From Gossypium raimondii (Eukaryota > Streptophyta > Magnoliopsida > Malvales > Malvaceae): DNA of 64,000 nt. This document shows positions 1-10,221 of the stretch, one piece after another; position 1 is the stretch's first letter; each line of letters opens with the position of its first letter. The stretch lies in NCBI RefSeq assembly GCF_025698545.1, contig NC_068577.1, positions 186,001-250,000 on the forward strand, in the 5' to 3' direction. The notes beneath the pieces were generated by a model. It had not been told where the DNA came from, did no database searches, and was given only the letters and a program-made list of their open reading frames with translations. The position numbers and the translations under genes are program-made.

Positions 1-198
1 AAAGTATAAAGCATATAGTAATATACCAAACTTGTTACCATAATAAAGTACAAAGATGATGGGATCAATCAAGCACAAATTAAAATACAATCTCTAAGTA
101 CTATAAAGCTTAACATTCAGCTACTTGGAGCCGTACCTGGTAACAAATAAAGCCTGCTCACCTTTCTCTTTAATGCCCAGTAGATTTACCTCCAACCA

Positions 199-1566
199 AT
201 GGATACAATTATCGAAATGCCTGCAGAGCCATTGAATTCCATGGAGGAAAAGATGAAGGAATTTGATTCTGCCTTGCATGAAGTCCAAAACCAAAAACAA
301 CAACAAGCACAAGGTTCAACACCTCCTCAAACAACCAAACCTTTGATACAAAGAGTTTCACCACTCTTACTCAATATGAAGGCGGATTTTCAGATATGTT
401 TCGAACCAAGGCTGGTAGCTCTCGGCCCTTTCCACCACGATAACCCCAAGTTCCAGCGTGCCGAGCAGTCCAAGCTTAAATTCGCCGCTCTCTTCGTGCA
501 TGTCAGCGGTACTAACCGTGATGACCTGTTCGACAAGGTCAAGGCACAGATAGATGATTTGAGGAAGTGCTATAAGCCGGAGGACGTTGAAGCTTACGAC
601 AATGACAAGCTAGCTTGGGTGTTGTTCGTTGATGGTTGTGCAGTGCTGTGTGCTGTACGCTATGGTATGGAAGGCAAGTTTGATGAGTTGAATACAAAAG
701 CTGATCTTTTGATATTTGCACAACTTGATTTGTTTTTGCTAGAAAACCAACTTCCTTACAAGCTGCTTAAGATATTGATTGGCTCAGCCAAAGATTCCCA
801 AATATGGGAACAATCAATCACAGACTTTATAGCTCACAACCTTATGACAAACACAGAACATCGGAAGGGAAAACATGTAGATGGTGATAAAGATTATGCA
901 CATCTTTTGGAGCGGTTACGTGACGAGCTCCTGACAGGGGAGGAAATGAAGATAGAAAATAGCAAGATTGGTAGGATGCTGCTGTCTTGGGGAGACAGTC
1001 GCAGACATAGGAAAACGTTTCGAAGCATAAAGGAACTTAAAGAATCGGGGATACACGTGAAGCCGAGCACGACGAAGAACCTCAAGGACATCCACTTTTA
1101 TTGCAACTTCTTGGGGAAACTGATGATGCCGCGCTTGTTGGTGGACGATTCGACGGCTTCCAAGTTCTTGAACTTGGTAGCTTTAGAGATGTGTCGGGAT
1201 TTCAAGAACGATTTCGAGGTCACATCGTACTTATGTTTCATGGACACACTCATTGATTCAGCAGATGACGTTAAGGAGCTGCGAGTTACGGGCATACTGC
1301 ATAATTATTTTGGCAGTGATGAAGAAGTGGCCAACCTTTTCAATAAAATGAGCAGGGATTTGGTGCCGGACCAGGGAAGGTACGAAAAAGTCATAAAAGA
1401 CATCCATAAGTACTGCAACAATCCATGGACGGATGCCTTGGCTCAAGTCTATTACACCTATTTTAGTACCCCATGGACTTTCCTTGCCTTTATTGGTGCC
1501 ATTATAGGCCTTCTTTTCTCTGCCATTCAAGCTTATTTCTCGTTGCCACAGAACAGAAATAGTTAA
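199..1566 (+). CDS. DUF247 (UPF0481) membrane protein, intact copy
   Basis: Single-exon gene of 455 residues starting at the ATG at 199. The N-terminal part carries the family pattern: an IQRVSPLLL stretch near residue 50, then FEPRLVALGPFHH, which matches the usual PxxVSIGPYHHG block. The C-terminus has one hydrophobic segment (FLAFIGAIIGLLF, near residue 435) followed by a short polar tail, the usual single membrane anchor of DUF247 proteins. The biochemical role of the family is unknown; members act at the grass self-incompatibility loci and are common in clusters in dicots. A second copy lies tail to tail at 2419-3761 on the other strand, and the homology also covers both flanks. Family assignment is firm; function is not known. 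Confidence 0.9.
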   Translation: MDTIIEMPAEPLNSMEEKMKEFDSALHEVQNQKQQQAQGSTPPQTTKPLIQRVSPLLLNMKADFQICFEPRLVALGPFHHDNPKFQRAEQSKLKFAALFVHVSGTNRDDLFDKVKAQIDDLRKCYKPEDVEAYDNDKLAWVLFVDGCAVLCAVRYGMEGKFDELNTKADLLIFAQLDLFLLENQLPYKLLKILIGSAKDSQIWEQSITDFIAHNLMTNTEHRKGKHVDGDKDYAHLLERLRDELLTGEEMKIENSKIGRMLLSWGDSRRHRKTFRSIKELKESGIHVKPSTTKNLKDIHFYCNFLGKLMMPRLLVDDSTASKFLNLVALEMCRDFKNDFEVTSYLCFMDTLIDSADDVKELRVTGILHNYFGSDEEVANLFNKMSRDLVPDQGRYEKVIKDIHKYCNNPWTDALAQVYYTYFSTPWTFLAFIGAIIGLLFSAIQAYFSLPQNRNS

Positions 1567-1691
1567 ACTCCTTGAATCCAGCCCTTTACACTGTGCTTTC
1601 AACCATTTGTTTTTATTATAGTATATATACAATATCCTGCCTCCATTGTTTGCCAGCCTAGTGCCACATTTTCCACTTTGTTTTATAATAA

Positions 1692-2273
1692 GGGGTTGTT
1701 TGGTTTCATGTTGTAACTCTTTTTTCTTTTTTAATTTCTAAAACGATTATAAAAACCGGCTTTTGTAATTGGATTTATTGGTGATGAAATATATGGGTGA
1801 TTTATTTGTATATTTAATGGAAAATTTTATTTGAATATTACTTCCAATTCGAATAAAATTAAATTTAGATTATAAATTCAAAAGAATAAAAAATATGTCG
1901 ATCTACATCGATGCTTTTTAACTACCTTTGATTCTTTTCTTAGCCATGAAAAAACAAAGGAGAAATGGGGTATGAGGATTAATATCACCAAAGATACTAA
2001 ACTTGACATTCAAGCTAAACTTTATAACAATAATCCGATGAAAACTAAAACACTAATATTTATTACTTTGTAAAAATAAGAAATTGTTTATAATTTTACA
2101 ATTAAGTTGAAACCCGATTGAGAAGTGATATCGACTTAATCAACTCTTTTAAATATAATATAATATTATAAAATTATTTATAAATTAATTCATGCATTAT
2201 TAATGAATGAAATGAAGCCATCAACACCAAGATTTGTTTATTGAAATGCACAATCTGAAACCAAACAACTCCA
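1692..2273. mobile_element. PIF/Harbinger-like MITE at the palindrome axis
   Basis: 582 bp with inverted ends: GGGGTTGTTTGGTTTCATG on the left and TGGAGTTGTTTGGTTTCAG as the reverse complement of the right end. It is flanked by TAA on both sides (1689-1691 and 2274-2276), the 3-bp target duplication expected of Tourist/Harbinger elements. The interior is AT-rich and has no reading frame. It fills the loop between the two DUF247 arms almost exactly. Confidence 0.65.
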
Positions 2274-2418
2274 TAAGACAATCATAAACCAAAGTGGAAA
2301 ATGTGGCACAATGCTGGCCAAAAATGGAGACAAGACAGGATATAGTATGCTATTAATAAAAATAGAATATTACAGAAACAAAAACAGAGGATTGAAAGCA
2401 CACTTTGTAAGACTGGTT

Positions 2419-3761
2419 TCAAGGAGAACTCTTGTTCTGTGGTAACGAGAAATAAGCCTGAATAGCAGAGAAAAGAAGCCCCATAATGGCACCCATAAAT
2501 GCAAGGAAAGTCCATGGCCTACTAAAATGGGTGTAATAAGCTTTAGCCAAGGCAGCCGTCCATGGATTAGTACGGTACTTATGAATGTCCTCTGTAACCT
2601 TAAAGTACCTTTTTTGGTCCGGCACCAAATCCCTGCTCATTTTATTAAAAAGCTCAGCCACTTCTTCGTCACTCCCCAAATAATTATGCTGCACGCCACT
2701 AACTCGCAGCTCCTTAACATCATCTGCTGAACCAATAAGAGAGTCCATGAAACATAAGTACGATGTGACCTCGAACTTATTCTTGAAATCCGGACACATC
2801 TCTAAAGCTATCAAGTTCAAGAACTTGGAAGCCATCGAATCGTCCACCAACAAGCGCGGGATCATCAGTTTCCCCAAGTAGTTGCAATAAAAGGAGATGT
2901 TCTTGAGGTTGTTCGTCGTGCTCGGCTTCACGTGTATCCCCGATTCTTTAAGTTCCTTTAGCCCTCGAAACGTTCTCCTATGTTTGCCGCTGCCTCCCCA
3001 AGACAACAGCTTCCGACCCATCACGCTACTGTCTCTCTTCATTTCATCCCCAGTCAGGATTTGGTCACGAAACCGCTCCAAAAGATGCGCATAATCTTTA
3101 TTATCATCTACATGTTTGCTCTCCTGCTCTATGTTTGTCATAAGGTTCTGAGCTATAAACTCTGTGATTGATTGTTCCCATATTTTGGGATCTTTGGCTG
3201 AGCCAATCAATATCTTAAGCAGCTTGTAAGGAAGTTGGTTTTCTAGCAAAAACAAATCAACTTGTGCAAATACCAAAAGATCTGCTTTTGTATTCAACTC
3301 ATCAAACTTACCTTCCACAACGTAACGTACCGCACACAACACGGCACAACCGTCTACAAACAACATCCAAGCTAGCCTTTCATCGTCATAAGCAGCAATG
3401 TCCTCCGGGTTATAACACTTCCTCAAATCACCTATCTCTGCCCTGACTCTGTAGAACAGTTCTTGATCATCAGTATACCCGTTAACATGCGCGAAGCGAG
3501 CAGCAAATTTAAGCTTGGCCTGCTCGGAGCACATGAACTCGGGTTTACCGTGATGCAAAGGGCCGAGGGCAACCAGCCTCGGTTCGAACATTTCTTGAAA
3601 TCGGCCTTCGTTTTGAGTAAGAGTGGTGAAACTCTTTGTATTAATGGTTTGGCTCCTTGCCATGAACCTTGTAGTGGTCCCTGGTTTTGGACTTCATACA
3701 GGGCTGACTTAAATGCATCCCTCTTTTCCTCGATGAAATCCCATGGCACTGCCTCAGGCAT
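2419..3761 (-). pseudogene. DUF247 second copy, frameshifted near its N-terminus
   Basis: Close homologue of the gene at 199-1566, on the opposite strand. The part homologous to the first codons starts at the ATG at 3761 and reads into the IQRVSPLLL block. At about 3587-3590 one T is missing compared with the other copy, so the frame changes just before FEPRLVALGPLHH. The rest (to the stop at 2419) is fully open, including the C-terminal membrane segment. A second ATG at 3663 lies in the downstream frame and would give an intact 414-residue protein whose first 24 or so residues are unrelated to the family. So it is either a young pseudogene or a gene with a replaced N-terminus; the sequence alone does not decide. 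Confidence 0.8.
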
Positions 3762-3955
3762 TTGAATAATAGTATGCCTTGGTTGGTCATTTACAAAGAT
3801 GAGTAAGTAGGTTTGTAGATATGACTCCAAGTAGTTGAATTTTAAGGTTTATACTACTCACAGTTAGTAGCTTGGTTTACCTTTGAATTCATCCCATCAC
3901 CTTTGTACTTTTTATGGTAACAAGTTTGGTATTGTTAAGACTTCATCCATGAAAT

Positions 3956-4886
3956 ATATTATAGGTGAATATATTTGTTTAAGAATTATTATTTGTCAAA
4001 GCTTGAACCTCCACTTAAAACAGGGGAGGATTTAAACAAAAGTATAAGACCCTAAAATTTAAGCTTGGGTTTTATCATTTATGGTTCAAGCTTCGCCCAA
4101 CCAAACTTATATACTTTGAATGCATTAAATATAAATCTTTATCTATAGCTAATTTGATATGAATATATCTTTCTATTTTTTTTTTCTTTTGAAATGTCCC
4201 ATTAATCCTTATTAGCCTTTTCTTTTATTATATTTTAAAAGAAATTTATCTTTTACTTTTTAGTAATTTACACTATTTTCATTTTATTATTATTTTTAAA
4301 AATAATCTATTATTTTCACTCATATTCTTACTCAGATGTGCAAGTTGATTGTATTCCTCATATTCTTTACGAAGACGCCACGTTTAGCCTACTCTCCTTT
4401 TGTTTTTCATTGCTTAAAACAAGTTTATGCTGCAATGATTTCTTTTTATTAAAATAATGTTTCTTTCCCTTTACCATCATTTAATTTATTTTACTAATAA
4501 AGGTTGAATGCACCCAAAAAAACACATTACACTCCCAATAAAAAAATGGGATTCGAACCTCGAAAATAACTTTATTCAGAAGGATAAACACAAATTCTAA
4601 ACATGTATTGTCGCATATATTATGACTAAAATAGTTGAGTTTCAATATCATATTTATTTGAAATGTATAAATTTTGCATATATTTTTCAAGCTCACTATT
4701 AAATACGCATTCAAATAATCTTGGATTTTTGAATAACATGTTAATGGCAAAAAAAAAGAGATAAATTTAAATAATTAAATGATCATCTTGTAACTTCTAA
4801 TAATTGACTAAAAAAATTACTAATAGTTAAGTTACTACTAGTATAATTTACCCTTAAACGAAAGTAAATTTAACTGCAATTCCCAC
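3956..4886. other. Intergenic, AT-rich, nothing recognised
   Basis: Upstream flank of the right DUF247 arm. It contains homopolymer-rich AT sequence and only short chance frames (for example 4481-4750). Confidence 0.6.
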
Positions 4887-5486
4887 TAGAAGTGATCATA
4901 AGTTGGGTCTTAACAAAATTTTAAGCTCATTTTCCAGGCTTGAGCCCGAGCCGATCCAAAAAATGAACCTAAAATTTTACCTAAGCCCAGCCCGAATAAA
5001 AATGCTAAAACTCGAGCCTAGCCTGACCCGTATTAAATTTTTTATATTATTATTTTTATATTAAAACAAAATTTAAAAATATAATACATTAAACACACTA
5101 AAAATATTAAAATAAATATTTAACAACAAATTGAAAATAAATTAAAAAAAGTATTTATACTTGAATAATTCTATCGTGTAACTTAATAAGTAAATATTTT
5201 TAAAATAGTAACAAAATTAATAATAAAATAAAAGATATAATATCCAAACAATAAAACAATATAATAATAATATTACGAAAAAATACATAGAAACAACAGT
5301 AAAACAGCAGCAATTTTTGTTTTTTTGCAAAATTTGGACCCAAGTCAAAAAAAATTTACCCAAGACCCAACCTATTTAGAAAATGAGCCTTGCTTTTTTT
5401 TTGTTAAAGCTCAATATTTTCATTCAACCCTTCTCAATTTTCGAACAGACCTTCAAGTCAGGTGACCCGACTCATTATCATGTCTA
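4887..5486. mobile_element. hAT-like non-autonomous element (old copy)
   Basis: 600 bp. The ends are TAGAAGTGATCATAAGTTGG and, reverse-complemented, TAGACATGATAATGAGTCGG. The flanks ATTCCCAC (4879-4886) and ACTCCCAC (5487-5494) look like an 8-bp target duplication with one change. Subterminal regions are full of 'cccga/gcccg' motifs, as in the younger copy at 25366-25800. No transposase frame is left. Confidence 0.7.
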
Positions 5487-5917
5487 ACTCCCACTAAATG
5501 AAAACAAGGTAAGTAAACAAGTAATTTCCCATATTGCCAACTGCTTACTTCAATTATAATACACTATGCGTTATGTTAGTCGGACACCAGTGTAAAAGTC
5601 AAATACGAGTATATTAACTTTTTCCAAGTTTGTCCATATATCTGGAATATCCTTGCCTAAAACCTTTATCCAAATATGCGTTGGACATGGGTGTAAACAC
5701 GAATACTTCAAGGAATAGCCATTGAAGACCTGTAAATATATGGATAAGATTTGGAGTAAAATGCAGTAGTCCGCTTGATAGAACAAGCATGTTTGTGTAC
5801 ATGAATGAAGAATAAATTACAGTGTTCTTTCATTCTCATAATTCAACCATATAATGATATGCAACCCCATCAACAAACTTAAAGCATGCAATATAAATGG
5901 ATTACCTTTTGATCATC
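5487..5917. other. 3' flank of LCYB
   Basis: Probable 3' untranslated and intergenic sequence downstream of the lycopene cyclase stop. The frames at 5571-5802 show no family features and are treated as chance. Confidence 0.5.
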
Positions 5918-7411
5918 CTACTCTCTATCCTTCACTAAATTATTGATCATGTTGACCAAAGGAACAGTTCCCTTACCCATAATCTCTAACCTAGAGGTGT
6001 TAGAGGCATGATAGAACAGTGATAGCCCAAAAGTTATGAGTTCTGGGAGAAACAACCTAGATGACAAGAATCCATGCCAATAATGAGGTTCCAAATCGAA
6101 AAACGCATCAAAAAACCTTCTCGTTGCTGGTAAATCGAGCTTAAGTAGAATATCCATCCCGAAACAGAAGAATTCCCTTTGTCTCCTTCTTTGTATTGGC
6201 CATAAATCTCTCCATACTTCAGTAGACAATTTGTCTCCCATCAAGTTCTTTCCCGGATCAAGGCACCGGACGATAGCATCCGCAACGATCGGAGCAGCTG
6301 CTAGTGTTCTTGCAACCATGTAACCCGTCGACGGGTGCACCATTCCCGCTGTTCCACCAATTCCCACAACTCTTTGGGGTAAAACCGGAAGGGGACCGCC
6401 CATTGGAATGACGCAATGCTCGTCCTCTTCGATGCTCTTAACTTTTATTCCTAGGTGCTTTAACCTAGCTACCATTCTTTCCTTGATATCATCCATAGGC
6501 ACGCCTGGTCGAGCAACTAGAGAAGTTTCCTCGAGAAATATTCGGTTTGACGAGAAGGGCATTGCATAAAGAAACGTGGGAATTCTACTATTTCTCTCCT
6601 TTAACTCCTTACTATCGGAAAGATGCGAATCTCTCCAATCCATAAAAACCATCTTTTCAACATCAAAAGGATGTTCTTCAACCTCAGCTAAAATTCCATA
6701 AGCCATCTGATACCCCGGATTATACGGCTTATCATATTGAACAAGACACCTCGAAAATCCAGTAGCATCAAGAACAACAGTAGCTTGAACCGTAACACCA
6801 TCATTACAAATCAATAAAGACTTTGATTCCTCATGAATAACCTTAATAACCTTTGCTTGATGGAATTTCACACCATTAGATATACACTTTAGCAACATTT
6901 TCGACTTAAGCTGTTTCCTATTAACCCTTCCATAAGGTCTATCAAGATCTTTCTTTTTTCCATCATCAATATACACAACAGCACCAGACCAGGTTGTATC
7001 AAGACAATCAAGCAAATCCATAGCTTCAAATTCATCAACCCAAACACCATAATTATTAGGCCAAATCAATTTTGGTGATGGATCAATTGAACACACTGAA
7101 AGTCCTGCTTGTGAAACTTGTTGAGCAACAGCTAAACCAGCAGGACCACCACCAACAACAGCTAAATCCACAACAGCACCTTTTGATGGATCAAACATGG
7201 GAAGTTCATATTCTAAATTTTCCTTTTTAGTTTCAGGGACTAACTCTAAAAGAGCACTGCTACTTGCCTTAACCTTAACACAACCATTAGGGACTCTTCT
7301 TTTCTTAGGACCAAACTTAACTTCTTGGTGGGTTTTACAAGCTTTTTCTGAAAACCCGTGGAGTAAAACTGAAAATTCAAGCTTGCTATGTGTTCTAAGT
7401 AAAGTATCCAT
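5918..7411 (-). CDS. LCYB: Lycopene beta-cyclase, chloroplast
   Basis: Single-exon gene of 497 residues. The enzyme closes beta-ionone rings at both ends of lycopene to give beta-carotene, in plastid membranes. A transit-like N-terminus rich in K, S and H covers about residues 1-55. The conserved ETKKENL block near 60-66 leads into the dinucleotide-binding motif VVGGGPAGLAVAQQ (about 85-98). Next come the PSPKLIWPNNYGVWVDEFEA block (about 111-130), LDATGFSRCLVQYDKPYNPG (about 214-233) and the cyclase FLEET motif (292-296). The catalytic Glu is in that motif in bacterial and plant cyclases. The C-terminal 'RRRQREFFCFGMDILLKLDL' region is intact. Length and the lack of introns match known LCYB genes, and nothing suggests a broken gene. 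The epsilon-cyclase and the flower-type CYC-B/NSY paralogues are less likely, given the near identity to remembered Arabidopsis LYC. Confidence 0.96.
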   Translation of the reverse strand: MDTLLRTHSKLEFSVLLHGFSEKACKTHQEVKFGPKKRRVPNGCVKVKASSSALLELVPETKKENLEYELPMFDPSKGAVVDLAVVGGGPAGLAVAQQVSQAGLSVCSIDPSPKLIWPNNYGVWVDEFEAMDLLDCLDTTWSGAVVYIDDGKKKDLDRPYGRVNRKQLKSKMLLKCISNGVKFHQAKVIKVIHEESKSLLICNDGVTVQATVVLDATGFSRCLVQYDKPYNPGYQMAYGILAEVEEHPFDVEKMVFMDWRDSHLSDSKELKERNSRIPTFLYAMPFSSNRIFLEETSLVARPGVPMDDIKERMVARLKHLGIKVKSIEEDEHCVIPMGGPLPVLPQRVVGIGGTAGMVHPSTGYMVARTLAAAPIVADAIVRCLDPGKNLMGDKLSTEVWRDLWPIQRRRQREFFCFGMDILLKLDLPATRRFFDAFFDLEPHYWHGFLSSRLFLPELITFGLSLFYHASNTSRLEIMGKGTVPLVNMINNLVKDRE

Positions 7412-8530
7412 GGAAATTTCAATAAAGGGTCTTTTAATACCTACTCCAAAACCAAACTTGGATCTTCAAAAAAAAAAAAGCTTTACCATAAAAAGTTTAG
7501 CCTTTTAATAATCCCCAACTCAGAAAATCAATTGCATCCAAGGATTTGAAACATAACAAGCCATTAACACTTGTAAGCATTGAAAAAATAGTGAAGACTA
7601 AAAGAGAAGAAACTCACCAAGACATGGAAATGAAGTTGAGAAATGGAGAGAAAATTTGGGGGTATGGGGCTCATTGATGGAGCTTTCACAAAAACAAGAG
7701 ATATATGTGGCAAAAGGTAAAGCCTGTGTGGTCTGCCCTGAACGACAAAGGGGACTGTAGATTTTTTTCTTTTCTTTTTTTTGGGTGTTTTTCCTAGAAC
7801 GATAAATAAATATAGAGACTTAAATTGGCAGAATAATTTGTACATATTTTAAATAAAAATAATAATAAAATAATTAATTTACTCTTTAGTTTAACTTATA
7901 AACACTAATTTATTATTTTTTGAGTAAATAAAAAAAAATCATTTCAGAAAGTGGGGACAGGCCAGCAGCCCAGCACCAAGTTCATCTGCAGTATTAACAG
8001 TGGTTTAGTTTTATGGATGGATGTATATCCACGTGTCCACATAAATCCAACACTACCAATTTAATTTCATTAATAAAAGTAAAATTAATTATATTTTGAT
8101 ACTGACAAAATTTTGATTTAATTTTTAAATAGTTATAAAAATACAAACTATTAAAATAAAGAAATTATATTTTATTAAAATATATAATTTAATTTCAGTC
8201 CCTTTAAAAAATTTCTAACATTATCAGTGAAATTTTTAATTTCATAAGTAAAATTAAAGGGTTAACAAGTATATATATTTATATATATATATTGCAAAAA
8301 TATATTTTTCAAAAATTATAATTATTTTCAAGTAAATAATTATCTTTAAAAAATGGAAGTTCTTTTAAGGAATATGGGTAGTTATAAAAAATGAGAAATT
8401 ATTTTAAAAATAGATAAATTTTGGAGGGCAAATTTTCAAAAAGAATAAATACTCTGATTTTATTATTATTGAGAAATGTGATAAAAATACACAAAATAAA
8501 TATGTCATTAGTTTAATAAACAGGAATTAG
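7412..8530 (-). promoter_or_regulatory. LCYB leader and promoter, with candidate leader intron, TATA and G-box
   Basis: Read on the minus strand. A TATA-like CTATATTTATT lies at about 7806-7816. A good splice donor (GTGAGT, about 7612-7617) precedes a T-rich tract ending in AG near 7467, so a leader intron of about 150 bp is possible. A perfect G-box CACGTG lies at 8030-8035, a type of site bound by light-signalling bZIP and PIF factors that control carotenoid genes. The assignment of these sites is by motif and position only. Confidence 0.4.
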
Positions 8531-10033
8531 TAGGGGTGAGCAAAATTCGATTCGACTCGAAAAAATCGAAAAAAAATTTGAATTTCGAGTTAAACGAATC
8601 GAGTTAATCGAGTTATTCGAATCAACTCGAATTTTTATTTCGAATTTCGAGTTCGAATCGAGTTGAGTTTTCAAATTCGAATAACTCGAATAACTCGAAT
8701 AATTCGAATATCAAACTATAATATTTTACAGTTTTACCCTAAACTCCCAAACTTTTTTACTTTTCCCTCAAAACTTTTACTCCTTCCCACTTTTCCCTCA
8801 AAACTTTTACTCCACTCCCCTCCCAACCCCCCAATCTACCCAAAATCCATTTCCCACCAAAATTTTACTCTTCCATTCATTTTTTTTTTCAAAATTTTAC
8901 TCTCAAAAACCCTCAAAACCTTTTATTTTCCCCCAAAATTTTTACTCCCTCCCACTTTTCCCCTAAAACTTTTATTCTCTTCCCATCCCACCTCCCACCT
9001 CCCATCTACCCCAAACCCTCCCCCCTCCAATTTTTTTTTTATATTTTCCCTCCAAAATTTTACTCCCTATTTACTTTCTCTCAAACTTTTATTCCCCAAA
9101 ACTTTTATTTTCCCCTAAACTTTTACTTCTCACCCTTTACTCTCAAATAAAAATCAAAATTATCCAAAAAATCACTAAACATAAATAGTAATAATTTTAT
9201 TTATATATACTATTTATATTATTAAATTAAATTTCACATTTTATATTATTTATATTATTGAATTGTTTAGTCATATTGAATATTTATATTAAAATTGAAT
9301 TCTTAATTATGCCATAAAATATTCGTGTTAAAATTTTATATTGGTATCAATTTCAATTTTATTTTTAAAATAAATTTTATTAAAAATCATATTTTTATAT
9401 TTAATATATTTTTAATTCCAAAATACATAGTGACAAGAATCCAAGATAATTGAAACAACTAAGCAAACAAATAAGCTAACCAGTATATAAAAAATTAATA
9501 AATAAATTATGAGGTGATGAAATTTAATAAAAAATTTGATTAAGGTGGACAAATTTTATTACGATGGGTGACAATGGTTAAAAGGACCCAAAATTATTTT
9601 TTAAAATTTAACTCGAACAAATATATTCGATTCGATTCGATTCGAATTCCATCTCACTTGACTCGATTCGAGAAAACTTCAAATAAAGTTAGGATGATAA
9701 AATGAGATTCGAAAACTCGATTAACTCGAAAATTTTCGATTCGATCGAATGCTCACCCTTAATTAATAAATGAATTATGAGGTGATAAAAGTTAATAAAA
9801 AATTTGATTAACGTGAACAAATTTTATTACGATGGGTGACAATGGTTAAAAGGACCAAAATTATTTTTTAAAATTTAACTCGAACAAATATATTCGATTC
9901 GATTCGATTCGAATTCCATCTCACTTGACTCGATTCGAGAAAACTTCAAATAAAGTTAGGATGATAAAATGAGATTTGAAAACTCGATTAACTCGAAAAT
10001 TTTCGATTCGATTCGATCGAATGCTCACTCTTA
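8531..10033. mobile_element. hAT-like non-autonomous element with duplicated right end
   Basis: The left end is TAGGGGTGAGCAAAATTCG and the right end, reverse-complemented, is TAAGAGTGAGCATTCGATCG. The flanks GGAATTAG (8523-8530) and GAAATTAG (10034-10041) form an 8-bp target duplication with one change. The subterminal regions carry dense CGAATCGA/CTCGA motifs in both orientations. The last 270 bp or so are present twice in tandem (about 9492-9762 and 9763-10033), each copy ending in the terminal repeat. The middle is C/T-rich and has an open but low-complexity frame (8663-9118) that I do not regard as a gene. Confidence 0.75.
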
Positions 10034-10221
10034 GAAATTAGCACAAAAGTAATAGAAACAAATAGTGATAATATTTATGTCATACAAAAAATTACAAATA
10101 GTAAATAAAAAAATTTAATCAATCATGGTAAATTTTTTACTAGCAATGAATACCCTTTTTTAAAGCAGGGACCAATTTGTTGCCACCCAAAAATTTGGGT
10201 CATTAGGTTAATCTTAAAAAC

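Larger units (their letters stand above)
1..3955. repeat. Large inverted repeat (palindrome) carrying both DUF247 genes
   Basis: The left arm runs from at least position 1 to about 1688 and the right arm from about 2286 to about 3940. Homology includes coding sequence, the 3' flank (both have a CCACATTTTCCACTTTG block next to the axis) and the 5' flank (positions 20-60 match the reverse complement of about 3890-3935). The left arm is cut by the window edge, so the palindrome may be longer. The spacer between the arms is the element at 1692-2273. Confidence 0.85.

Noticed and set aside
5571-5802. Two overlapping minus-strand frames
   Set aside because: No conserved motifs; more likely 3' flank of LCYB.
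8663-9118. Open frame of 151 codons
   Set aside because: It lies inside the hAT-like element, is low complexity (Phe, Pro, Leu, Ser) and has no transposase features.
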